NCBI RefSeq assembly: GCF_020360975.1
Contig: NW_025408670.1
Location: forward strand, 6,634,001-6,698,000
Direction of reading: 5' to 3'
Length of the DNA: 64,000 nucleotides
From: Hirsutella rhossiliensis
Taxonomy: Eukaryota; Ascomycota; Sordariomycetes; Hypocreales; Ophiocordycipitaceae
The notes under the pieces are model-generated. The model did no database searches. It saw only the letters and a program-made list of their open reading frames with translations, and was not told the origin of the DNA. Of this stretch, positions 35,501 to 47,882 are shown in pieces; position 1 is the first letter of the stretch, and each line of letters begins with the position of its first letter. A program made the translations under genes and the position numbers.

Positions 35501-37305
35501 GAGTCTGTGAAGGAGACTTGACTGGGCTGACCTATGTGGACATAGCAGACGCACGAGGGTGGACTTTGGCCACGGGGGAGAACCCGACTCGCTCACCACG
35601 GCCTCTTGACAGCGGGAGGATGATATGAAGTGATGCGTGTGTGCCCAACACCGTCCACTCTGTCGAAGCCTGAGATGACAGGATATCTCCATGGGTGTGG
35701 GTGATGTGACCGGACGGAGAGGCAGGACGTGTCGGGCTCCAGCGGTTCTTCAAAACTTGCCTCAAAACTTGGTGTTGTACAGAGAGATACGGGACGGGCC
35801 ATCGTCCAGCGCCGCATGCTCGAGCTTCATAACCAGGGTCTTGCGCGCAGAGAATCTGCACGAGATGTGGCACAGGCCGAGTGCATCATCGGCCGGCAAT
35901 GGCACTCACCATCATGCTGCTCCGGTTCGCGACAGGGAACAAGGGGGTGGAGGGAGGGGGTGACGCCTGGCCCCTGTGGAAAGTCCAAATTGTCACCGTA
36001 CGGGCCAAAAACAGCTGTTTGTTCCAGAAAGGGCCGTGACTTTGAAGCCTGGGCTTTGGTCCAAGCTGTCACGTTCCTCAGTGGGGAGACCCCCCTCCAA
36101 AAGGTCTCTTCTTGTCGACGACTGGATAATGACCTGATGGCTGCCCATATGCAAGCACATATATATCGACGCGGGTGTGTCCCTGGTGACGGCTTTCATG
36201 GGGCTCGATCCAAGTTACGAGTGCTTTATACTTTATGGTCCTCATTTACTTTTCTTTAATGCAAGGAAAACCGCGTGACAAGGACTTGGACCAGGCCCAT
36301 TCGTGTGCTCCTGATGACCATCGACATCAGTGGCCCCTTGATACCCCCTTATAGACGGCCTGTACGGGAAATTCCCCGCGTAGACAATACGACTGCTTCA
36401 ACGACGTTTACAAAGGCTTGTGAAGCGAGTTTGACCATGGTCTGTTACTGTCTGCGGCACCGTGTAGCATCATATCAAACCCTCGATCATACAGGACACG
36501 GGAAGATGGATACCCACCGCTCCCTCTCCTTGCAAGCGTCGAATGCGCACGGCAAGGATGCTGTACAGCGAGTCTCTGGACCTTCAAGCAAGACTCGGTG
36601 GCGTGCCACAACCATACAGCCAAGATCTTAGGGGGGTCTTGTGTGGATATCAGTGGGAAGAGGGCTGCCAGCCTGCATGGCTTCCTGGCGATACCAACAA
36701 GCATACACCATTATCGACTCGGCTATGGCATCAATCGTCAAGAAAAAGTCTCGTACTCCATCTCGGTGGTTCAGCGCCATTAAAAATCCGCTGGCGCGTC
36801 TCGGTGAATGGTGTGATGTGAGCTGCGCAACGGAGGCACACGGAGAATCTGCCCTGGGCAACGGCCTCTAGGGGCGCAAGTCGACGAGAAAGATTGGAAA
36901 GAGGCCGGGAAAATAAGGGACCCGTCCATAGTACCTGATATTGCCATTGGAACCCTTGGTAGTTAGGTATATGTGTTTTTCAAGCGCGTCGACCTTTTTC
37001 AAGAGCGTTGACGCTGTTGATTTCCAAGTCCAGCCTCCCCCATGGACGGCCAAGCCAAGAGCTGGTAAACAGACAACTTTTACTCATGAGACGGAAATAA
37101 GTCCCTTATGAACGAGTAATGAAAGACGATAGGAGCATTATCAAAAGAAAAAACCTCCTGGCCGTGGACTCGTCACATGCAGATCTAGTCGCTGTGCACA
37201 AGCCTGTCACCCCTCTGAGCATCCCTGAATTACTCGCCCCTCCAGTCCTCCCCCTCCCCTTTTTTTCGGTTAAACCTTTTCCACCCTTCACTTTGGAAAA
37301 CTCGC
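29558..37305. other. Gene-poor interval, 7.7 kb
   Basis: The longest stretch without a supported gene. I checked frames of 300, 200 and 176 codons on both strands and found no domain, signal peptide or splice structure. The right part (about 33.5-37.3 kb) reads as less GC-rich than the left, which could reflect decayed repeats, but I recognise no element ends. The left end should contain the promoter and leader of the regulator at 29557. Confidence 0.5.
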
Positions 37306-38875
37306 TCAGCGTGGTCGACCTGGCCACTCATTTCCAGAAGCCAACGGCACGGTCGGTTCGGCATCTGACTCGTCGGCCTCCTCCACGACGAAGGCAGCCG
37401 AGCCCGTGATGTACTTTGGAACGACGTAGGTTGGCATCGGGTGAACTGGGTAGATTCTCGCCTTGGACGCCGAGCTCTCCCCGTAGGCGGCTAGCCACGG
37501 AGGGAGCATCTGGGTGGGAATCGACCACCCCAGCTGGGTGTTTCGAAGCCACAGCCGCACCATGTGGCGAGAAGTGCGTTCGCCGTCTTGATAGGCGTCT
37601 CGCCGATGAAGCAGGGCCCAGTTGTTTAAAAACAACAGGTCACCAGCCTCCAGCTTCAACCGCAACTCGAAGAGCCTGGCCACCTGGGAAACTCTGCCCA
37701 GGGCGTGCCTCTGCGTCATAGTCAGGGCTGGGACGCACCCATCGGGGCTTGCGGCATGCCGGCCCAGACGGCTCGGGTCCAGGCTCACGAGGAGCCTGCC
37801 GTCGTGAACGGCAAAAACCGGGGCAAGGTAGTGGCGAGTTCTCCGGCTGGAACTAGAAATCAGCGTCAGTCTCCGAGAGAGAAGTATAATCTTTGGCCAG
37901 CAGGCGTAGCCTACATCTGAACAGGCCAGTTGGGAGACAGCAAGGTCAAGGCCACCTCTGGTTCCTCGCGGAGGATGTGGTTGAAAACCGCCGCGGCCGA
38001 GGCCAAGTAGGTGTAGCCGCCAGTCCGTGCGCTCTGACGGACTTGCAAGGCGAGGACGTCGCAGCCCATATCACTGTGGAACGGCTGCGAGGATTAGCTG
38101 TTACGCCTTGTTGACAAAACCTCAGACAGACAAGGGGTAGAGACTAACCAATGCTTGACTGGAGTGGATGCCATGCCGCTGCTGCATGGGGACATCCCAG
38201 AGTTTGGAATTGGTGATGTGAGCTGCTCCATTCAGTCAGAGGCTGTCTCGTCGTCGATTTCGCTGCGTCCCTTCTCTCCTGCAGGGGTGAAGCTTGAGAA
38301 GTTTTTGCGGGCAACTGCTTACACAAGATGTTGCCCTTCCTGTCTTGCAGGCCTCTCTTGTCGGCCAAATGGCTCGCAAGGCCCAGGTAGATGATGGTGC
38401 TGTCCTCGACGGAGTATCGAGAGGCGTCGAGGCCTTTGATGACTGTGAAGCCATGCCCCTTGTGAAGCGTCTCGGCAGCCGGCGTAAGCTGCAAGGCTAA
38501 TCCTGAAAGCGGAAAGTTCCCCTGCGAAACTTCATCGTAGTCGAGGCCGTGAGCTGTCCAAAATCCAATCCTCGTCAGAGCAACATTCTCCCCAGACTGA
38601 CACGGCGAATATGAAAAGGAACACCCACCAGATTTGAAGCTTCGCAGCGCGGCTTCAATCTCTTCGATATCTCGAGGGCCCAACCGCTGAGTGTAAATCT
38701 CTCGAGTCTCGAAGTCGGCTGCGGTCCAAAGGAAAGGTCCGGTTAGGATATCGGCAAACGTCGCGTCTCGCGTCGTGCCGATCAAGGGGCGGACCACCTC
38801 GGCCTTCTCGCAGACGGTCGGCTGTGTCACGGCGTTGTCGGTGGCTGCTGGCGTCGGGGAAGCACTGTCGCACAT
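37306..38875 (-). CDS. TauD/TfdA-family 2-oxoglutarate-dependent dioxygenase
   Basis: Fe(II)/2-oxoglutarate dioxygenase of the TauD/gamma-butyrobetaine hydroxylase-like group, 422 aa. Exons on minus: 38875-38629, 38553-38323, 38222-38149, 38084-37915, 37852-37306; introns are 62-100 bp and all phases agree. Splicing assembles the iron-binding HxD in LPFHSDMGCDVLALQ (His187, Asp189), which spans the exon 3/exon 4 junction region, and the distal His323 in LLHRRDAY. An Arg pair in SRHMVRLWLR (about 336-340) would bind the 2-oxoglutarate carboxylate. The N-terminal part has the GFTVIKGLD strand typical of the fold. No signal peptide is visible. Such fungal enzymes act on taurine, carnitine precursors or secondary metabolites; no tailoring genes lie next door, so the substrate is open. 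The start Met at 38875 is favoured over 38974 by homology-like content only. Confidence 0.88.
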
Positions 38876-41800
38876 GGCCACGTTGTGGCTTGCAGGGGGC
38901 GACGTCTGTCCGGACCGATGCTTGTGATACTCGTGAATCCTCCTCGGGCACTCGAGGTCGAAGGCTTGGTTCAATTGCAGGCAGATCCGCCCTGGGACAC
39001 TCTACGGAGCAGAGACACGACGGAAAGAGCTCTCAGGACGGGACCATTTTTTAGATCCTCTCCACGACGACAAGAAGAAGTGGGCCATGCCATCTGCTGC
39101 GCTGCACAGGTTCATGTTTCCATTCTTGAATGTTCCCCGAGTCTCCCTGTGCAGCAAACGTGCGAGGGGGCAGGTTGCATCTGCCCGACGTCTGCCTGGT
39201 GCTTTAATGGAGCCTGCTACAAGAATATCCGAGACGACATGCATCGCCCCAGGATTCAGACGCTGCTCGACGTCAGTGCTCCATGAGCCTGCTCCGTGAT
39301 GCCGCGATTCGAGGCTGGAAGTGAGGTGCTGATGGCGCAGGCACGGGCAAGCACGAGGACTTGAGGAGGGAACGGATGAAAGGCGGGGTTCAAAGAGATA
39401 AATGAAAGGTAACAAAGCCAATGTGATCCGTACTCTCTGTGGCCTGGACTCATGTCTGGCCAGGGCAAGGAGAGCCAGAAAGGGTTCAAAGGGCCGAACG
39501 TTGGGTCCCAGAAGCACAAAGCAGATCGGAATTCGAATGATTGGCTTGAAAGGCCATGCCAGACAATAATGACGAAGCCCGTTATTGACGGACGGGCAAA
39601 GGACCCAGGCCAATCAGCGAGGCCATGGTCAGGCGAGGTGCGTGTACAAGTTTTGACAGGTCTCGTAACATACCCTTGGGTGGGATGACCAAGAAGAATG
39701 TCTACTTTGACGGGTAAATAGTGACATATTCCTTGGGTCTCCTTGACAGAAAAGAGCTTGCTACTGCCATGTACATATGTGCGCGGAGGCCAAGGCCGGC
39801 CAGTCCTCAACTGAGGTTTTGATTAGGGAGAATGAGGCCCAAGGCACCATCGATGGTAGCTCGCTGCCGGGCCGCCGGACAAGAACCCGCGCGGTCTCGG
39901 GGTGCAGCAGCCTGGGAGGCAACTCCCATCCCTCCTGCTGCTTCTGCTTCTTGTTGGTGGGAAAAGGGGGGGAAAGGGGAGGGGAAAGGGGAGGGGAAGG
40001 GGGAGGAACGCTGGCCATCTGCAGTCGGCAGCGAAGGCTCACGCAATCTCTCGCGCATATACAGTGCATACAGCACGGGGGCTGCGACTCTTTGTCCTTG
40101 AGCCTCGACAGGCGGTGATAGTACATACGGCAGGCCCCTTGCCCGAGTATGGCTGGCACTCGGAGCAGGGCTGTAACTCTTACAAGACGACTACGGACCG
40201 GGGTGGATGCCGGGCTGGCCAAGGAGAGTCTTCCCGGAAACACCATCTCGACTTCGGTTCAAGTGTCAGTATATCTCGGCCGAAAGACCCCAAGATTCGC
40301 CTCGGAAGTCTTGACGGTGTGTGCCCACCTGTGTGTATATGTATGTATGTGTCTGTCAAGGCATGTATGTAACGCTGTGGAGAATGTCTGCATGCAATCT
40401 AACGTGCGCGCTTATGCGTACATATGTATGTGCTCCGTACAAATGCAAGAAGGTGGTGCGCGCTCATACACACACGCGCACGCGCATCCTGCTGATCAAC
40501 GTCTTGTTGTTGTCTGCAACTGCAGCTGGCCACGTACTCTGGCATACAGCAAAATCGGAACGTGCCGTCATTTTGTATTTATCCAATCAGATTCTACAGT
40601 AGAGTACGAATCAAAAAGCATAAGGATCTTGGACGGAACTTTCCCTTATCTAAAGGGTCAATAGCCCCCCCGAGTATTCCCTGGAGTGGGCATATGTTTA
40701 TATATATATATACACGGACACACGTATGTCCAATACTCTTTGAAAACGGAAATGAAAAGACCATCATCCATTCTATTCCCGAGGTCCGATGCGGCTCTAT
40801 TTCCTCCCCCGGTCCCCTGTGGCATGTGCGGCTGCGATTTGCACGCCCAGGCACAGCCGGCCATGCCCGCGCCGGGCAGCGGCCCTCGAGAACCATGTTC
40901 TTGCTAGAACGACTCCTATCTCTCTCCAAACTCCTCATCGTGTCAGTTTCCAGTCCCGGGAGTCTGGGGCAGATGGCATCGCATGATCTCTCCCCCCGTC
41001 CACCCTTCTCGCTTCACCCCAGGCCCCCACCCCCTTTTCCAGGGGCCGACTCAGCCCGGCTCGCGACTGGAACATGCATGCTTTACCGAGTGTTCTTACA
41101 TACTGTTGATGTCATGGCATTATCCCATCGCAGACTACTCCGTGGTCGCGCCTTGCATGGCCAGACGATCAGCCGGCCTCCGCTGGCCGTGTTCGCGCAT
41201 ATTCAAGGTTGGGGTTACAAGTGTATGCTTCGATTTTCTTTTTCTAGTTTCATCCACGGCTGGGGTCCTCTCTCGCTTCTTACATGTGCCGAGATTATGC
41301 GGCGCACATGTACACGGATACGAAGCGCTCTCCGCGTCTGGTCACCCGTAAGCTCGGAGGGGCTCCGTTTGCATGTACGGACGCATGTACGAGTATGTAC
41401 GTTGGCACGACATCAGGCACGATCCGTGCTACCGGGCAGACCATGCTTGTCAGTCGGCCGGCACTTGGCTTTGAATCTTGAGCCACATTGGGAGTTCGAG
41501 TGAAGGGCCCAGGCCCAACTCGGCATTGTCGATTCGAGCTGGGGACCACCGCATGCCTCAACTTAAAACACCAGTCTGCATGGTAGGGCTTGGCCCTGTG
41601 GCATCGAAAAGGGGAACGGCAAGCGACACAGCCCGATGCAGACGTCGAGAGATACACAGCTTATATATGGCATGTCTCAGCCTACACAGCTCGAGAACAG
41701 CAACGCAATGGCGTCAAGTCGCGCCCAACTGCGTGCTAGTTGTTTCCATCTGCTTTTCGTGTGCTGACAAGCACCAGCAGAGAGCCCGTTGCACGACTCA

Positions 41801-43423
41801 ACAGCGCCTCTTGGGCTCCCGCGTCCGCGTGCGAGGTGCAAACATCATGGCTGAGCGCGATAACACGTTTGACGTACGCGGCGGAAGCAGGGACAGGGAT
41901 CGGGAGACGCAGCCCAGGGCAAAGCTCAAGCCGTCTGTACTGCAATCTGCCCAGATTGCCTCCCTGTCGGCACGTAGCCTCGCTGGCGGCTGAAATGCTT
42001 TGTGTAACGCCAGCCTTGAGATTCAGGCTCATGGGCCATGGCCTCCACGTGCGTACATGTAAGCATGTACATTCGATTGATGGTTCCCGTACTCCGTGCC
42101 GAGTCGAGCGCGCTCTTTATATCACTGAGATGATCGCTCCTGGGTCAGGGGGGCTGGAAAGAGGCAGCGATGCCCTCACCGGCACTCCTGTACACACAGC
42201 CCCCTACCATGTGCCAGACAAGAAAGAACTCAGTCCCCAAGACGGGGTCCCGGCATGGAACATACATACTGTACACGCGCATACAGTACAGTATGAGAGA
42301 TGCGGAGTCGTTCGTCGGAGACCTGCGACTTGCCCGATGGAGTCCATACTGCGTAACCTCATGGCCTGCACCGAGAAGAGCGTGAGCCGGTCATTGGACA
42401 ACGGGCAGCAGCATCAGAAGCTCTGCCTCGATTGTACTGTACTGTATCCCCGCCGCCCGTCCAACAAGCAGGATTCGGCCAGCCAACCAAGGCCGGTGGG
42501 CAGCCAACAGTCCCCTTGGCCCATAATTTCAGAGCGCACTCGGACCATCCTGCCTGCGCAGGGCAGCGGACAGGAACGCTGCGTTACGTACCGTGAAGGG
42601 GGGGGGGGGTAAAAAGACTCGCGTGGCCGAGTGCCCGGACGCTGCGGTTGCTTGCTCGACATAGCCAACGGCGACTCGTCAACCCACTTGTTTGCTCACG
42701 CCTCGGCCCGGCGGACGGCCCGTTGCTAGTGTCTGGCAGGCAGACAGAAGAATCTGCTCCGCGGGCGAGGCTGTGCTGCCGGGAGCAAGGCGCTGGTTGC
42801 CTCCCCTGGGCTGCTGGATGCCGGGGTCCCTCCTGATGTGGCGTGGCTTGCCCTTCCATGGCTTCTGCAGAGCTGCTTTGGTGCGAGCGCGAGGGCCTTG
42901 ACTTCGGGGGCAGCCATCGAATGGCGGGCCCTTGGATCGGGGGGGCCACATTACACAGAGACGCTGACCGAACGCGGAGGGCATCCTGTCCAGCTCGGCG
43001 CTCTGCCTCCCTCCTTTCCCTTTCCTTGCCCCCTCTCCCTCCCCATGTCAGCAGCCGCTCCAACCTCCGGGGTATTCTTAGGATTCTCCAGTCCTCCACC
43101 TGCTTCGTCCTGTGGCGAGACTTGACATCAAATTCCATAAACAAACGCACGCACTCGCATACACACGCGCTCACATTCACGCCTACCACTGTCGGTCACA
43201 CTGCATTCTGTTCCCTGCCCCTTTCCCTCTCACACACATCGATTCAATCAGTTCACCGCGCAGCTCGAACGGCTTTTGCTCTCCTGTGCGACACATCCGC
43301 CTCCGGGCCTCCCCCCCTTTTCCTCTCTCTCTCTCTGTGCCCTGCCCCCCCTCACCCGTCTCCTCTCCCCTTCGCTCCTGACGCTGTGTTTCCAGCCAGG
43401 CCCCGAGGGCACGGCGCCGTGCC
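38876..43423. other. Gene-poor interval, 4.5 kb, ATGTA/TGTAC-rich
   Basis: No coding region supported. It is the upstream region of the central-Cys6 regulator at 43424 and of the dioxygenase on the other strand. It holds a G-tract array (39966-40003), a (TA)n run near 40700 and many ATGTATGT, GTACATAC and TGTACAGTAC motifs between 40.3 and 42.5 kb. Confidence 0.55.
39966..40003 (+). repeat. G-tract array, candidate G-quadruplex
   Basis: At least six runs of four or more G separated by A, AA or AAA. It is comparable to the array at 4834-4868 and lies in the same kind of gene-poor sequence. Confidence 0.75.
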
Positions 43424-46400
43424 ATGGACGCAGATAGAGCCCCGGCAGGGCATGTGGTAAGTGAAAAGTTTTCCTGGCCGTCCGAGGGATCCATATCGGG
43501 CCATGTACTGGCACTGGCCTCTGCTGCCTGTCTTATCATCATCCTCAGTCTTTCCTACCATTTCCACCATGCCACACGCCCCCTCCCTTACGCCCCCGGT
43601 TTTGTTTGTGGTATGTATCCCCATGTCTGCCATGTGCGATGATGCGGTATATCGGCCGTCCTGTATAGTCCCAGCCCTCTCCGCCCCCTCCACCCTACGT
43701 ATCCTCCCGGTTTGATTTCATGCTGCTTGGATCAATAATCACTTTGTCCTTCCTACGCTGTGCGAGCCCCCCTGAGCAATGGGCGTGTCCCCGTCGTCCA
43801 ACGAGCGTGGTGGATTCTGGATAGGGGCGAGAGGGCGGGCCCCCGGCAGTGGCCCGGGGTCAGCGCTTCGACCGGGAAAAGGGACGCCCGGGAGTTGTGC
43901 GCTTTCACCCAGCTTCCGGCTTTCTGACTGATCAATCTCCCAGGCCCAGCGCCGACCAAGACGTAAGAAGGTCTCTGAGCGTCCGCCGTTGGAGACGACT
44001 CGTGGGGTGAAGAGGATCTGTAGCCCTGGCAGGGGGTTCCACGACAGCAACAATCAACTCGAGCAGCTCGGGCCGGGAAACACTTTTCAGTATTCCTGGC
44101 CCGTCCATCCCGGCACGGGTGTGACCGAGACAGCCGGGCCTGGGCCAACGCCTTTTGTGCCCTCGTACAATGCTCACCCGCCAAGCTCCGAAGCGTATCG
44201 TGATGCCACTCGGCTCCATGCTCCAGATGGCACGGCCCAGGCGAGCCAGCTCTACCACATGCAGCCGCCGGCTCCCTACTGTGCCATGGCGGGTCTGGTC
44301 GCTCCGCCGTCGAGCTTCGGCCCCCAAGCCGGCCATCATCAGGATCCAGGCGACGACGACCTGGCCGCCATGGGCATGGCGTTGTCGCCGGCTAGTAGCG
44401 CGCTGCAGATACTTTATGACCCATACTTCCAGCACCGGATCCAGGTGTCCCTGGCCGGCCAGCTCGCCAACGGCCATCACTCTCCTCCTCCTCCTCCTCC
44501 TCCTCTTCTTCCTCCTCCTCCTCCTGCCTCTGCTGCACCCCCTTTCCCGCATGACCCGCCTCAGCCGGCTGCGACCCCCTTCCTCACCACCACCACCGCC
44601 AGTGCGGGATGCCATCGACGTCTACAGGCCGTCGAGGACCAGACGCTGAGCCCCGGGCCCTTCAGCAGTGGCACAGCAGACTCAACGGGGCCGTCTTGTG
44701 TCACGGATTCCGCGCACAGGGCGACGCATGCGACCCCGTCGGACCATCTCGACTCGATACACGTGCCTGGAGTCGAGGCAGAGGCCGCTCTTCTTGATAA
44801 AGCACCGCCAGGCGCACCCCCACCGTCTTCTGTCAACTACGCCCTCTATAGCCCTCCGTCATATTCTGAGTGGCAAGGTAACATGCGGCAGCATATCGTG
44901 CCAGAGTATGAGGGCCGGTGGAACCCCATGGGCCAATATCTAGAGCGGCATCGACGTGCTCCGGATCCACCCTCTCCTCCATCTGCCGTGGGCCGAGGCC
45001 AGCTATATCCCGACGGCAGGTGTTCCCCAGAGAGCAGCGGCGGCCCCTCGTCGACAGCGGAGCAGTCATCTCAGGGCGGCGCGGCCACTCATGGGTGTAG
45101 AGACGCGGCCGATGCTGTGCCGCTGACGGAGCAAGGCGGCGCTGGCCCGCCCAGGGGCCAGCCGTCAGAATTCCAATCGGGCCCTGTAGCTCCCGATCAG
45201 GTCACAAATGCCGAGGGCGGGCCCTGGGCGGCGTCTGACTTGACGATTCTGGGCAGGATAAGCATCCAACTGTCGGCCGAACAGGCTCCCATCTCTGACC
45301 CTCGAGACCATGAGGATGCGAGCGACTGCCCGGCCCCCAAGGCAAAGGCTCGCCCTGCCCGGGGCAGAGGACGACACCGGGAAGCAACCGAAAGCCGGTG
45401 GAAAAAGGCTTGCCTGAGATGCCGGGTCCAGAAACTGCGCGTAAGTCCCCGGTCGACAGCGGATCCCAGAAGGGGGTGGTGGCATGAAAAAGAGACGAGG
45501 ATATAATTAGGAGCTGACTTTGCCTTGGAGTGCGTCAACGACTCGCAAGAGGCACAGGCGGAGTGCCAGCCGTGCCAGCAATTCTCCAAGACGTCCAAGA
45601 AGACGATCCACCGCATCTCGTGCTTCAGGGGCAAGCTCACTGACACGGTCCTCTTCCGCCGAGGCGGCCTCGAACTGACGGACCGCTGGCGCGACACGGC
45701 CATGAAGGATGTCGGCGATCGAGTCGACCCACCGGTTATGCGCACAATCCACGTCACCAGCGGCGTCTGCGGCGAGCCATTGGTCCTCAACGTGGTGCGA
45801 TTCCATGCGCGGCCCGGTGACGTGACGGCGCGCTATTGGTACGTCCGGGAGGGCGAGCACGGCCATGAGGTGCGCAAGAAGAAGGAACTCGACTCCTTTT
45901 GTCTCTTCAACATCTGGGACACGGCCAACTACTTCGAAAAGTACATCATCTCCAACGCCCTGCCTTCCATGGCGAGGCAGAACATGCCGACTTCGCGCAT
46001 CCGCGGGCTGCCCTGTGCCCAGCAGGACGTCATCAAGCGAACATATGCCATGGCCATGGACCACTATCAGAGCCTCGAGGTACCTGGGCCGCCCTCCCCC
46101 CTTGCTTTGGCCCCTGGCCCCTCCCTCCTTTTGTTCGTCAGGTTGACAACCGAGCAAGGACGAGTTCGAGGACACGTCTGGCAAGAAGCCCAACGCCGAG
46201 AAGAAGCTGCTCGGCAATCTATTCACCCTATGGTTTGCTACTCGTAAGTTGACGCCCCCCCCCCTTCTTCCTTTGCTGTGGAACCCCGGGATGCGCGAGC
46301 TTAAACTGACTGGCACCAGGACACACCACAGGCAGCGCCCACATCTGCGGCGAGGATCGGCTCGATATGAAGCCCGAGCTCAAGGACGAGACGTACCCCC

Positions 46401-47218
46401 TGTTCGGCAAGGTCTCTCTGCCGCGCATGATCATCGCCCAGTTTGACAGCATCAACCACACCAGGATGCTTGTCAAGTACGGACGCTTGGTTCTGCAGGA
46501 CCTCGAGAGCTACATCTTCCGCAACCAGGGCCGCTGGTGGTGGACCATCTACCTCTGTGTCTTTATCCTCCTGCGCGAGGCCAGCTTCATCAGCGCCGAT
46601 CGATATCGTCACGCGAGGAGCAACTGTGGCGCAAAGGTAAGGCAAGACCATTGATTTCCACCTCGATTCCTCCAGCTGCCAGACCCCTTTACCCCTTTCC
46701 AAAGCCCGGCCTTGTCCTGCACGCGCACTGACAACACGATGTCTCTGTAGTCTCGATACTCGATCCCGGCCTTCGTCGAGGAGCTCCAGGAAGGCTGCAA
46801 CAACATCTTGATGCACTGGCACTACTACAACTGCAAGCCCTGGCCCAACCCGGCCGAGCCGTGGAACCGGCACACGGCCTTCATGGCAGACCTCAGCCCG
46901 GAACAGCATGAGCTTGTCATGGACACCTTGACCGATGCACGTGTGCAGAAACAGCTCTCGGTGTGGAAGAGGTACAAGGAGGAGAACGGCTTCGGTGAGT
47001 CCCGGCTTGTGGTGTCTCGAGACCCATGGGCCCCCGACGACGAGGCTGACGCTTGGAACGCTTTGATAGCGGATAAGATTGACGCCCAGAGCAGAGACAA
47101 TTACGACTCTCCCTACATGGGACCCCAGACGCAGTTTGACTGGGACCACCCCCTCTATTGGGTTTCGCAGATGTTCGAGGAGAAGTGGCATCCTCATCCC
47201 ACGTACCAGCGCGAGTAG
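43424..47218 (+). CDS. Regulator-like protein with central atypical Cys6 (Zn2Cys6-like) motif
   Basis: Predicted nuclear protein of 982 aa, exons 43424-43456, 43944-45440, 45531-46079, 46159-46243, 46320-46636, 46751-47218. The first exon has 11 codons (Kozak GCCATGG, donor GTAAGT) and is joined over a 487-bp intron to a basic stretch AQRRPRRKKVSERP, a likely nuclear signal. Residues up to about 480 are Pro/Ser/Ala/His-rich and disordered, with a poly-Pro run. A basic RGRGRHREATESRWKKA segment precedes the cysteines 501, 504, 511, 522, 525 and 541: C-X2-C-X6-C-X10-C-X2-C-X15-C, with a longer last loop than the classical 6-8. The intron before Cys511 uses an unusual GAG acceptor; no other acceptor keeps both frame and that cysteine. 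The C-terminal 440 residues are a compact, probably folded domain of unknown function. DNA binding is inferred. Confidence 0.78.
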
Positions 47219-47882
47219 CCGGCATAAGCCCGCTCTCCTTGGCCTCGGTTTGTTCCAGTTCGTGCTCGACTTCTCGTAAGGGCCCGTTGCCCGTCCTCTT
47301 CTCCTCATTATTTGTACGCCATCTTCGTTCAACGTTGAGCCGATTTCTGGGTCCTGGATACCCCTGTAGCCTAGTTTCTTATTAGAGATCGTTTTCTGCG
47401 CTCGAGACAACGAGGCGGAGAGGGCCTTGCATCGGTTGCGTTTCTGTACCGTGTCTATACATGGCGAAAGAGAGGCTTGCATGGTGATAGAAAGGACAAG
47501 GTGTGCAGGCGGTTTTGTGCTTTCGGCTGGTAATCGAATTTCTCAAAAGTTTTCAGTCGCCGCTATGGTGACTCCTCCGCCTCTGGTGGCGTGGTTCAAC
47601 ATGATGCTCTCGAAATTCTCGTGCAATCAAACCCGTTTGTTACCATCGGACCTTACTTGACGACTTGGAGTCCTTGTTGTCCACGTAGAAGCAGGCATCT
47701 TCGTCCGCCAAAACCATCGCCCCAGCTCTGCCACAGAGTCTGGACCGCTGGCGTTGCCTGTTCAAGTTGCTCCAGTCGTCGGCAGGCCACTCCTCGTTGG
47801 CCGTGATACTCTCTACCAAGGGACTTCCGTAACCAAGGCTCTTCATCAAGCCCGCGGGGTGGTCTTGAGATCGTTCTCGCTC
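47219..47882. other. Intergenic, 664 bp
   Basis: 3' regions of the Cys6 regulator (plus) and the acidic ORF (minus). Nothing further recognised. Confidence 0.6.

Noticed and set aside
42615..42665. A-box-like TGGCCGAGTG suggesting a Ser/Leu tRNA
   Set aside because: No matching B-box or acceptor stem within 100 bp.
44486..44530. CTCCTCCTC tract as a promoter element
   Set aside because: It lies inside the coding exon of the Cys6 regulator and encodes poly-Pro.
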